DNA of 64,000 nt from Molossus alvarezi. Its lineage: Eukaryota; Chordata; Mammalia; Chiroptera; Molossidae. The notes under the pieces are model-generated. The model saw only the letters and a program-made list of their open reading frames with translations, did no database searches and was not told the origin of the DNA. Positions 24,746 to 33,487 of this stretch are shown in pieces. Position 1 is the first letter of the stretch. Every line of letters begins with the position of its first letter. The translations under genes were made by a program, and so were the position numbers. The stretch is from positions 4,216,001 to 4,280,000 of the forward strand of contig CM073899.1 in assembly GCA_037176705.1 (NCBI GenBank), read 5' to 3'.

Positions 24746-25648
24746 TTACACCAGAGCTTTTAACATTTCTTGCAGTGCTGGTTTGGTGCTAATGTACTCC
24801 CTTAGCCTTATTTTGTCTGGGAAACTCTTTATTTGACCTTCTATTTTGAACGATAGCCTTGCTGGGTAGAGTAGTCTTGGATTCAGATCCTTGTTTTTCA
24901 TGACCTTGATTACTTCATGCCATTCCCTTCGAGCCTGTAATGTTTCTTGTGAAAAGTCAGCTGAGAGCCTTATGGGGGTTCCTTTGTAGGTAACCTGTTG
25001 CTTATCACTTGCTGCTTTTAGGATTCTCTCTTTGTCTTTAATTTTTGGCAGTTTGATTACTATGTGTCTTGGTGTGGGCCTGTTTGGGTTCTTCTTACTT
25101 GGGGCTCTCTGAGCTTCCTGAACTTGAATGCCTTCTTCCTTCACCAAATTAGGGAAGTTTTCTGTCACTATTTCTTTGAATATATTCTCTAGCCCTCGCT
25201 TGCTTTCTTCTTCTTCAGGGACTCCTATGATACGAATATTATTACGCTTCCAGTTGTCCCCCAATTCTCTTAAGCTCTCTTCTTGTTTTTTAATCTTTTT
25301 TTCCTTTTGGTTTTCTGATTGGTTGATTTCTTCTAGCCTGTCTTCTAATTCACTGATCCGGTCCTCAGCTTCCCCTACTCTGCTTTTTAGACCTTCCAGT
25401 GTGTTTTTCATTTCTGATATGTCATTCTTCATTTCTTCCTGTTGGTTTTTCATTTCCAGATGGTTTATTTTCAACATTTCTATGTCTTTACTCATGTTGC
25501 TCATGTCCTTACACATGCTGTTGAGCTTCCGCAACATCATGGCTCTAAATTCTAGTTCTGTTAACTTGCTTAACTGCACCTCATTTATTTCATCTTCTGT
25601 AGAGGTCTCTTGATCTTTCATTTGGCTTTTGTTTCTGTTTCTCACCAT
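24746..25648 (-). CDS. LINE-1 ORF1 protein (ORF1p) of L1-D, intact
   Basis: This encodes the L1 RNA-binding chaperone that coats L1 RNA in the cytoplasmic ribonucleoprotein. I chose the ATG complementing 25646-25648, giving 300 residues beginning MVRNRNKSQMKDQETSTEDE. The frame is open 32 codons further upstream, but that longer version has no ATG. After an acidic N-terminus, residues about 35-115 form a coiled coil (MLRKLNSMCKDMSNMSKDIE ... ISELEDRLEEINQ). The RRM follows (NNIRIIGVPEEEESKRGLEN), then the C-terminal domain (RHIVIKLPKIKDKERILKAA ... LLYPARLSFKIEGQIKSFPD). It ends EMLKALV, 45 bp before the ORF2 ATG. Length and domain order are normal for mammalian ORF1p. Whether it is expressed is unknown. 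Confidence 0.93.
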   Translation of the reverse strand: MVRNRNKSQMKDQETSTEDEINEVQLSKLTELEFRAMMLRKLNSMCKDMSNMSKDIEMLKINHLEMKNQQEEMKNDISEMKNTLEGLKSRVGEAEDRISELEDRLEEINQSENQKEKKIKKQEESLRELGDNWKRNNIRIIGVPEEEESKRGLENIFKEIVTENFPNLVKEEGIQVQEAQRAPSKKNPNRPTPRHIVIKLPKIKDKERILKAASDKQQVTYKGTPIRLSADFSQETLQARREWHEVIKVMKNKDLNPRLLYPARLSFKIEGQIKSFPDKIRLREYISTKPALQEMLKALV

Positions 25649-26429
25649 TTTCGTTATCACAGTGGGCTTTGGAGTCTGCCAAGTTTTCCCAGTGGATGTT
25701 GGTGTTTTGCTGTTTGTGGCTCCCTCTCCTGGGTTTGGATGCACCAGGGAGGACCCACTTTAATCCCGCCCAGTCCCCTGTTCTCCGGGAGTCTGTGTGG
25801 CTCCAGCCGAGAGCTTAGCAGGCTACAGCGTTCCCAGGGCCCGTGCAGGGTGGCAAGGGAGGCGGTGGGAATAATTTCCCGCTGAGTTCCCTGGTCCCGT
25901 GGAGTTCCCTGGTCCCACTGTGTTCCCTGGTCCAGCTGAGTTCCCTGGGGCCCTCGAGTCTGTGCGGCTCCAGTGGAGAGTTTAGCCGGCTACAGAGTTT
26001 CCAGGGCCGTGCACGGCGGGAGGGGAGGCGGTAGAATTAACTTTCCGCCTAGTTCCCCGGTCCCTCCGAGTTCCCTGGTCCCGCCCAGTTCCCTGGGGGC
26101 CCGGAGTCTGTGCGGCTTCAGCGGAGAGCCTAGCCTAGCGGCTACAGAGTTTCCAGGGCCGTGCACGGTGGGAAGAAACGTGGTGGAATTAACTTCCCCT
26201 CTAGTTCCCTGGCCCCTGCCCAGGCCGCTGCGGACCCTGGGCTCTCGGTCCCCTCTCCCGTCCTCGCAAGCCTACCAGGACTGAGTGGGTGTTTCTGGTT
26301 AAGTGGTCCTCCAAGGTGTCCTTCCGCTGCCCTTTCCTGAAGGTTTGCCTTTGTTTTCCTTGTAAATCCAGTTTGGTCTTGGGAGACGGTCTGGGTCGCT
26401 CCATTCACTTCGCCGCCATCTTTTCTCCA
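25649..26429 (-). promoter_or_regulatory. 5' UTR/internal promoter of L1-D with tandem GC-rich monomers
   Basis: The region is much more GC- and CpG-rich than the rest of the element. Three tandem units each contain 'gagtctgtg(t/c)ggct' and begin at 25789, 25956 and 26104, giving spacings of 167 and 148 bp. Each unit also has short internal repeats of 'agttccctggtcc'. The outermost ~100 bp (about 26330-26429) is homologous to the 5' ends of L1-B and L1-C. Tandem promoter monomers are known for rodent L1 families; promoter activity here is inference. Confidence 0.8.
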
Positions 26430-26811
26430 ATGGACATTTTAATGACATTAATTCTTCCAATCCATGAACAAGGTATGTGCTTCCACTTTTTTATATCTTC
26501 CTCTATTTCTGTTTTCAATGACCTGTAGTTTTCTGTGAATAGGTCTTTTATTTCTTTGGTTAAGTTTACTCTTAGGTATCTCATTTTTTTTTGCCACAAT
26601 AGTAAATGGGATTTTTTTTTAGTGTTCCTTTCTGTGAGTTCATTATTGGTGTATAAAAGAATACCATTGATTTCTTGACGATGATTTTGTATCCTGCTAC
26701 TTTTCCAAATTCATTTATTAAGTCAAGTAAAATTTTTTTTTTTTTTTTTTAATCCTCACCCGAGGACATTTTTCCATTTTTTGTTCAGGTAGAGTGGGAG
26801 GGAGAGAGAGA

Positions 26812-26863
<52 letters not shown>

Positions 26864-29182
26864 TCGATGTGAAAGGGACACATCGAGTGGCTGCCACCCG
26901 CATGACTGACCAGAGCCGGGGACAAACTGCAACCGAGGTACATGCGCTTAGCGGGAACCGAACCCGGGTCTCTCAGGACTGCAGGCCGATGCTTTAACCG
27001 CTGAGCCAAACCGGCCAGGGCAAGTCAAGTAAATTTTTGATGGAGCCTTTGGGGTTTTCTACGTATAGTATCATGTCATCTGTGAAGAATGACAGTTTCA
27101 CTTCCTCCTTTCCAATTTGGATCCCATTTATTTTTTCTTCCCGTCTGATTGCTGTGGCTAAGACTTCCAGTACTATGTTAAATAAAAGTGGTGAAAGTGG
27201 GCATCCTTGTGTTCTTAAGGGAAATGCTTTTAATTTTCTCCCATTGAGTATGATGTTGGCTGTAGGTCTTTCAAATATGGCCTTCATTATATCGAGATAT
27301 GATTCCTCTATTCCCAGATTGCTGAGCATTTTTATCAGAATTGGGTGCTGGATTTTGTCAACGGCTTTTTTTGGCGTCTATTGATATGATCATGTGATTT
27401 TAATTTTTCATTTTGTTATGTGGTGTATCACATTTATTGATTTGTGAATATTGTACCAGCCTTGAATTCCTGAAATGAATCTCACTTGGTCATGGGAAAT
27501 ACTTTTTTTGATGGATTGCTGGATTCAATTTGCTAGTATTTTGTTCAGGATTTTGGCATCTATGTTCATCAGGGATATTGGCCAGTAGTTTTCTTTCTTT
27601 GTAGTGTCTTTTTCTAGTTTTGAAAATAGAATTATGCTGCCCTCATAAAATGAGTTTCGAAGTCTTCCTTCCTGTATTTTTTGAAATAATTTGAGGAGAA
27701 TTGGTATTAGTTCTTTGAATGTTCAGTAAAATTCCTCCTGAAGCCATCTGGGCCTGGGCTTATGTTTGCTGGGAGAGTCTTGATTACATCTTCAATTTAT
27801 TCTGTTGTTGTTGGTCTGTTCAAGTTTTCTATCTCTTTCTGGTTCAGTTTTGGGAGACTATGTGTTTCTAGAAATTTGTCCATTTCTCTTAGATTGTCGA
27901 GTTGTTGCCGTATAATTGTTCATAATATTTGTTAATGATCCTTTGTATTTTTGTGGTGTCAGTTATTATTTCTCCTCTTTCATTACTGATTTTGTGTATT
28001 TGGGTTCTCTCTCTTTGTTTCTTGGTGAGTCTAGCTAAGGGTCTATCAATCTTGTTTATCTTTTCTAAATACCAGCTCTTTGTTTCATCGATCCTTTGAA
28101 TTGTTTTTTTTTTTTTTTTTTGGTCCCCATGTCAATTATTTCTGCTCTGATCTTTACTATTTTCTTCCTTCTACTGATTCTTGGGTTTTCTTTCTAGTTA
28201 TTTCAGTTGTGAGGTTAGATAGTCTATTAGAAATGTTTCTTGCTTCTTCCGGTAGGCCTGTAGTGCTATGAACTTCCTTCTCAGTACTGCTTTTGCTGCA
28301 TCCCATAGACTTTGTGTTGTTGTGTGTTCATTTTCATTGGTTTCCAGGAATTTTTTTATTTCTTTCTTGATCTGCATGGTAACCCATTCATTGTTCAATA
28401 ACATGCTATTTAGCCTTCATGTATTCAATGTCTTTGCATGTTCTTGTTGCAATTGATTTCTAGTTTCATGCCATTGTGATCTGAGAAGATGCTTGATATG
28501 ATTTCCAACTTCTTGAGCATGTAGAGACTCGTAGAGTCTGTGCCTTAATATGTGGTCTATCTTCAAGAATGTCTCATGTGCACTTGAGAAGAATGTGAAT
28601 TTTACAGTTTTGGGGTTTAATTCTCTGTAGATATCTATTAAATCCATTTGATCTAGCTCTTCATTTAGAGTCTATTTTTCCTTGTTAATTTTTTGTCTGG
28701 AAGATCTATTCAGTGATGTCAGGGGGCATTGAATTCCCTTGCTATGATTGTATTGCTGTTGATTTCTCCTTTGAAGTCCTCCAGAAGACTTTTAATATAT
28801 GCTGGTGCTCCTATATCAGGTGCACACATATTTACCAAGGTTATATCTTCCTGTTGGATAGATCCTTTCAATATTATGTAGTGGCCTTCTTTGTCTCTAA
28901 TTATGGCCTTCATGTTGAAATCTACTTTATCAGATGAGTATTGCTACCTCAGCTTTTCTTTCTTCTTCTTTTTTTTTTTTTTTCCTTTCTGTTTGCTTGA
29001 AAGATTTTTTTCATCCCTTCACTTTCAACCTATGTGAGTCTTTTGTTGTGAGGTGGATCTCTTGTAAACAACATATGTGAATCATGTTTTCTTATCCAGT
29101 CAGCTACTCTGTGTCTTTTTATGGGATCATTCAATCCATTTACATTTAAGATGATTATTGATATGTACTTAATTATGGCCAT
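26430..29182 (-). pseudogene. 5' part of L1-C ORF2, broken
   Basis: The frame would begin at the ATG complementing 29180-29182. Recognisable pieces are 28719-28913 and 28417-28647 (endonuclease), 28198-28404 (linker) and 26994-27329 ([22 protein letters not shown], then FTDDMILY). Frameshifts break it, and a SINE sits at 26737-27021. The motif A DNA near 27360-27385 still encodes the normal Asp (SIDAKK). It continues at 19259-20646 beyond L1-D. Confidence 0.88.
26737..27021 (-). mobile_element. VES-type SINE, subtype A, with expanded (GA)n, inside L1-C
   Basis: Minus-strand SINE with a near-consensus head ending ccggccaggg at 27020. A 17-bp target duplication, aagtcaagtaaa(a)ttttt, lies at about 26720-26736 and 27022-27038. 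Its internal CT-rich tail has expanded to a (GA)n microsatellite at 26815-26859, making it longer than its relatives. The low divergence suggests a young copy. Confidence 0.94.
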
Positions 29183-29750
29183 TTTTGTTTAATGTGGTTC
29201 TATTTTTCCTCTTATTTCTTCTATTAGTTACAGTAGTCTTTTTAGCATATCTTGCAGTGCTGGTTTGGTGTTAATATATTCCCTTAGCATGTTTTTTGTC
29301 TGGGAAGCTCTTCATTTTACCTTCTATTGTGAATGTTAGCCTTGCTGGATAGAATAGTTTTTGATTCAGATCCTTGTTTTTCATGACCCTGATTACTTCA
29401 TGCCACTTCCTTCTGGCCTGTATTATTTCTGTTGAGTAGTCAGCTGAGAGCCTTATGGGATTTCCTTTGTAGGTAACCCATCATTCTTCATATCCACTTG
29501 GTTGGTTTTCAATATGTTTTCTCATGGTGCTGATGTCCTTACTCATGCTGTTGAGCTTCCTCAAGATCATGGTTCTGAACTCTACCTCTGAAAATTTGCT
29601 TAACGGCATTTCATTGATCTCATCTTCGATAGAATTCTCTTGTTCTTTCATTTGGGATTTGTTTCTTTGTTTCACCAGTTTGGCTATCTCAGGGAGTTTT
29701 GGAGCCTGCCAAATATTCCCTGTGGGTGTTGGTGTTCTGCTGTTTGTGAC
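29183..29750 (-). pseudogene. LINE-1 ORF1 remnant of L1-C with internal deletion
   Basis: Only the N-terminal part is readable: 29481-29675, MKQRNKSQMKEQENSIEDEI then coiled-coil residues ILRKLNSMSKDISTMRKHIE. At about 29478 the sequence jumps to the C-terminal domain. Compared with L1-D, about 426 bp corresponding to 24996-25421 is missing, which removes the rest of the coiled coil and the RRM. The remaining C-terminal part (about 29210-29477) is diverged. Confidence 0.82.
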
Positions 29751-30456
29751 TCCCTCTACTGGATTTGGATGAGCCTGGGTGGGACCACCTTAAACACCAC
29801 TGTCAAGTCTTACTTTCCTGGGTACATTTGCAAGCCAAGGGAAGGTTCAGTTATCCTCTAGCTTTTTCCTGGTGGCTAATAGTCTCAGTTACTCAGTGTC
29901 TTAATATGTAGCTCTGGTGTTCTGCATAAGAGGATTTCTGGAGGGTGGGATAGATGCTGGTTGTTAATGAGACTCAATTTGCATTTCTTTGCTTCACCTG
30001 GGAAAGGCTGAATCTCTGAGAGTGGGGCACTACTGCTAGGTGAAGGAGCACACTGGCCACCCTCCTTTATGGCTGCAACTCAACAAAAACTCTGTGTGCC
30101 CTCCAAATCCTGGGTGTCCCCTCAGAGTTCCAGCCCAGTCTGCCCTCCCTCTGCCAACGCCCCCAGGTGAGTGGCTGTGGCTATTTTAGCACTCTGTTCA
30201 GGCTCTCTGAGCTGTGGAGTGGGTTTCGTCTTTATTTCCTATGGGCACTTCTCACAGCTAAGACTGCTGCTGTCTGTGGACTCCCAGCCCACCACCCTGT
30301 TGTGCCTCTGTGGATCCTAACAGTGTCTCTGGTTATATGGTCCTGTCTTGCTGCTTTTCTGTTGCATTTTTCTGAGGATTTGTCTTTATTTTAGTTGTAA
30401 TTTCCATTTGGTCCTGGGAGAATGTCAGTGTAGCTTCTATTCACTCCGCCTCCATT
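29690..30456 (-). promoter_or_regulatory. 5' UTR of L1-C (non-monomeric type)
   Basis: It aligns with the 5' UTR of L1-B: 'accactgtcaagtcttac', 'tcagttatcctctagctttt' and 'gtctttattttagttgtaat' occur in the same order. The outer 5' end (about 30365-30456) is shared with L1-D, but the L1-D monomer block is absent. Confidence 0.75.
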
Positions 30457-31480
30457 TTCACATTCTCTAAGCCTTTCTTGTGCACAGCTGGGTTGTACAG
30501 ACCTTTCTGGTGCCCCCGTACCCTGCAGATCCCACGGGTAACTGGATCGCACAGTTCTTTTGGCCACCTGGCTCTATGCCTATGTTATGGGCTGCTGGGT
30601 CACCCAGGTCTCTGTGGTGCTTAAGCATGCCATAGATCCCGTGGGTACCTAGATCACGCAGTCCCTGTTGGGTCGCACAGGCCTCTCTGGTGCTTAAACA
30701 TGCCATAGGTCCTGCAGGTACCTAGATAGCACAGTCCCTGTTGGGGTGCACAGGCCTCTCTGGTGCCCCCGCACACTGCAGGTCCTGCGGGCAGGCAGCT
30801 GGATATCACCAGTCTCTCTCTTGTGCTCGGGCTTCCCACTGCTCTTGTGAGCTACTGGACAGCACAGGCCTCTGTGAAGCCCTAGTTCCGCTGCTGGCGG
30901 CTGGGGAGTGCTGCTGCCCTGTGGGGCTCAACTCCTGCTCAGCTTTTGCTGTAGTTTTTGGGGATGGGTCTCAACTGCTGGTCTGTGCTTCTGTTGCCTG
31001 GGGATGGATGTCTGCTCTCCAGCCTCTGTTGCTGGGGGTATATGTTGACTCTCATCAGGCTGCTACTGTGGGGGATGGCACTGGGCCCTGGGTTGTCTGC
31101 ACCTTCTGTGACTGGCACCTTGGCAGCTCCACTACTGTGCACTGGTCTGTCTTGACACAGTGTCCACTGGTCCGATGGTGCCAGGTGCGCTGGTGGGCTC
31201 AGGTTGCTGGGTCCTAGCCACTCCCACTGCCTCCTCCCAGGGAAGACCAGGATCTTCCAAAGTGGTGGGACCTCCCCACGGCGCAGGGAGAAGGGACCTG
31301 AAGGGCCGCTCACCGCGGTAGCCGGCTGCTCCGTCCACAGCACAGGGATCTCCTGCTCCACGGCTCTGCACTGCTCGGGTTTGGTCATCCACCTTCACGT
31401 CCACTCACACTCTCACACACTCACTCACTCTCTCACACACTCGCCCTCCCTGCAGTCCTGCCCACCACTGTCTTCCCAAA
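30457..31480. repeat. GC-rich region with ~73-bp tandem monomers abutting the 5' end of L1-C
   Basis: Units starting 'tgc(t/c)(t/c)...' begin at 30618, 30691 and 30764, exactly 73 bp apart. Each carries 'gcacaggcctctctgg'-like ends and 'c(c/t)tgc(a/g)gg' centres. A related longer unit begins at 30511. After about 30836 the pattern fades into GC-rich DNA, with a (CACT/CTCA)n stretch at 31399-31445. Open frames on both strands (30741-31217, 30939-31388) reflect GC content; no domain is recognisable. Confidence 0.6.
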
Positions 31481-32694
31481 AGAATAATTTTAAAATAAAT
31501 GCATCTGTAAACCAAGTCTGCTTGAAAGTCAACTGAAACATTTCACGCAATGTAACAACAACAAAACAAATTAAGTACTTATATTGCTCTTGGTATTTTT
31601 GCAGACAGAAGTATAACCAAAGGAGAATCTCTAGTTTAACAACATGAGGGCCTTGTGGAAGGACAGCATGGATGTATGGGAGCGCATGTGGCCCAGTGGG
31701 ACCTGGGCTGTGTGAGTTACACAGAACCTGGGAACACAGGAGCAGAGAGGACTCTGTGAAGGAGGTCTGGGGAGGACGTCAGGGACAAGAAGTGTTGGCT
31801 GAGAATTCAAAAGGGCTTAGTGGAGATGGTGGAGATGGTGAGATCATACTGTGAAGATTTGGGGGGTCAGGGGGAGGTGAGAATGTGGGTTTGGAGCTAT
31901 AATTTATTCTTTCTTTTCTCCCAGTGATTTTTGTTTCTTTTTTTCTGTTTAAAAATTCTTATAGTATTATATTTTGATAGTATTGAAACCATTACTTGTT
32001 CATACAAAGTGTCTTGCATTAGGAGCAGGTAGATATTTGATATTGTAACTGACCAGTGCCTCAGGTTGGGTATCATGTATAGTCTTAATTTGCAGATAAG
32101 ATTAGGAAATTCAGTTTGCATGTTTTTCTTTTCTTTTTATTTGTCCCATTCTCCTATTTTATTGTTTCTCTTACATGCAAATGTGAAATGAAACATGTTT
32201 ATACATTTTCACTTTTAATCACTTCATTCTTCTGGGGCTCTCCTTCAGAGAATATAATGTTTCCAGTCCTGCATTTAATTACTGTTCAGTTAGTGTGCAG
32301 TGTGTGGGCGAGATGGATCCATAATACACAAGAGAGAGGCCAGCAATGATGGGGGATGGGCAAGGAGAACACTGCAGAGACTCCAAGGAGGGTAATTCCG
32401 TTGTCACTGCTGTGACCTCTGCTGAATGTTCATTTATCTGGAATAACCGCCTTGTGTGGAAGTTAATAACCCTCTAAGATGGTTGACCGATGAATGCAGT
32501 CTTCACCAGTAACCACTTAAGATGAGGAAAGGATTGGAAATTTGTTAATTCATCAAAATATATCAGTTTCCAATATTTTACTGAATTGTATTTTACTGGA
32601 TGTATTTTTTTAAGTAACGCATTTAGAGTTGGATTGAGTCGGTGTAAAATGCCTATAGCCGGATTTTTAGTTTGCTTATCTTTGAAGTTAATTA

Positions 32695-32790
32695 TATTTT
32701 TCAACTTTATTGACAAGTATTAATTATACATGTTTAAAGTATACAATGTAAACGTTTGATGTACACATGTGCTGTGGAATGCTTACCATT
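32695..32790 (-). mobile_element. Old LINE-1 3' UTR fragment, antisense
   Basis: The sequence 'caactttattgacaagtatt' followed by 'gtttaaagtatacaatgtaa' and 'gtttgatgtacacatgt' follows the order of the 3' UTR of old mammalian L1 families. It is short and diverged. Confidence 0.55.
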
Positions 32791-32874
32791 TGTGTACATA
32801 AAAATTGTTCTTAGATATTATATTGATTTAATTCTAACATCTAACAATTGCAGATAGAGATACTGATTTAATTT

Positions 32875-32985
32875 TACTGAAGACAAAACTAAGACATAGA
32901 GAAATCAGGGTATGTCAGGGTCGGAATTGAGATCTACCGATTTCGCCTCTAACTCCAGTCCGCCTCACATCCTGAAGAATAGTTT
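32875..32985 (-). mobile_element. MIR fragment, antisense
   Basis: The order 'actgaagacaaaactaagac', 'agagaaatcagggt', then 'gtcggaattgagatctaccg' resembles the antisense MIR core. It is strongly diverged, so the call rests on block order. Confidence 0.5.
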
Positions 32986-33139
32986 GGCTTTATCTGTTCC
33001 GATAGCAGGGAAATTCTCATTTGTCTCATAGTTTCAGTCCAGAGACACACCATGTGTTAGTATCTCTGGGAATTCATAAGTGCAATGTCATTCATCATAG
33101 ACCTTTGATGAACCCAGGCAATTCTATAATGCTGGCTTG

Positions 33140-33146
<7 letters not shown>

Positions 33147-33188
<42 letters not shown>

Positions 33189-33239
33189 CTACCTATTTTG
33201 CTGTTCGTTTTTTTTTTTCTACCTATTTTGCTGTTCGTT
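33147..33239. repeat. (AT)n/(T)n tract with a 30-bp tandem duplication
   Basis: A (TA)n run at 33147-33171 is followed by long T-runs. The 19-mer ctacctattttgctgttcg occurs at 33189-33207 and again at 33219-33237, separated by 11 T. Confidence 0.92.
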
Positions 33240-33487
33240 TTTTTTTTTTTTTTTTTTTTAATCTTCACCTGAGGATATTTTTCCATTTATCTTCAGATAG
33301 AGCTGGAGGGAGGATGAGAGAGAAACATCGACATGAGAGGGACACATTGATTGGTTGTTTCCCGTACAACCCCAACCACGGCCGGGAATGAACCGCAACT
33401 GAGGTATGTGCCCTTGGCTGGAATTGAACCCAGGACTCTTTGGTCCACAGGCCAATGTTCTAACCACTGAGCCAGATTGGCCAGGGC
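33240..33487 (-). mobile_element. VES-type SINE, subtype A
   Basis: Minus-strand copy with its head ending at about 33487 (gccctggccaatctggctca) and its A-tail in the T-run 33238-33259. No clear target duplication is visible because the left flank is low complexity. Confidence 0.9.

Larger units (their letters stand above)
20647..26429 (-). mobile_element. L1-D: young full-length LINE-1 nested in L1-C
   Basis: A 5783-bp element inserted on the minus strand into L1-C ORF2. A perfect 12-bp target duplication, atggacatttta, flanks it at 20635-20646 and 26430-26441. The restored empty site reads cattttaatg, which contains the canonical L1 endonuclease target TTTT/AA in the expected strand. The A-tail is the T-rich stretch 20648-20695. 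The 5' end (minus strand) reads ggagaaaagatggcggcgaa. It has a monomeric 5' UTR, an intact ORF1, and an ORF2 with four stops but no frameshift. The 3' UTR lacks about 44 bp that L1-C and L1-A have. No SINE has landed in it, consistent with youth. Confidence 0.96.
19019..30456 (-). mobile_element. L1-C: full-length LINE-1 split by insertion of L1-D
   Basis: The 3' part is 19019-20646 and the 5' part is 26430-30456; L1-D occupies the middle. The two halves join exactly across the L1-D target duplication in ORF2, coding for SILPKA..., just upstream of NAIPIKIP. On the minus strand the element starts at about 30456 (gaaaatggaggcggagtgaa). It has a non-monomeric 5' UTR, a deleted ORF1, a broken ORF2 holding one SINE, and a standard 3' UTR (about 19030-19258). 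No clear target duplication of its own remains. It predates both L1-D and the SINE at 26737-27021. Confidence 0.93.
31481..33146. other. Intronic sequence with two old repeat fragments
   Basis: AT-rich DNA. The only repeats I recognise are an old L1 3' UTR fragment near 32695-32790 and a MIR near 32875-32985. No exon-like segment is seen. Confidence 0.5.

Noticed and set aside
19000..30480. A target duplication for L1-C (aagttctttttgt near 19009 and aagcctttcttgt near 30468)
   Set aside because: Only a partial match in T-rich DNA; not convincing.
30741..31388. Open frames of 158 and 149 codons on opposite strands
   Set aside because: They overlap antisense in GC-rich, partly repetitive DNA, with no domain and no splice borders.
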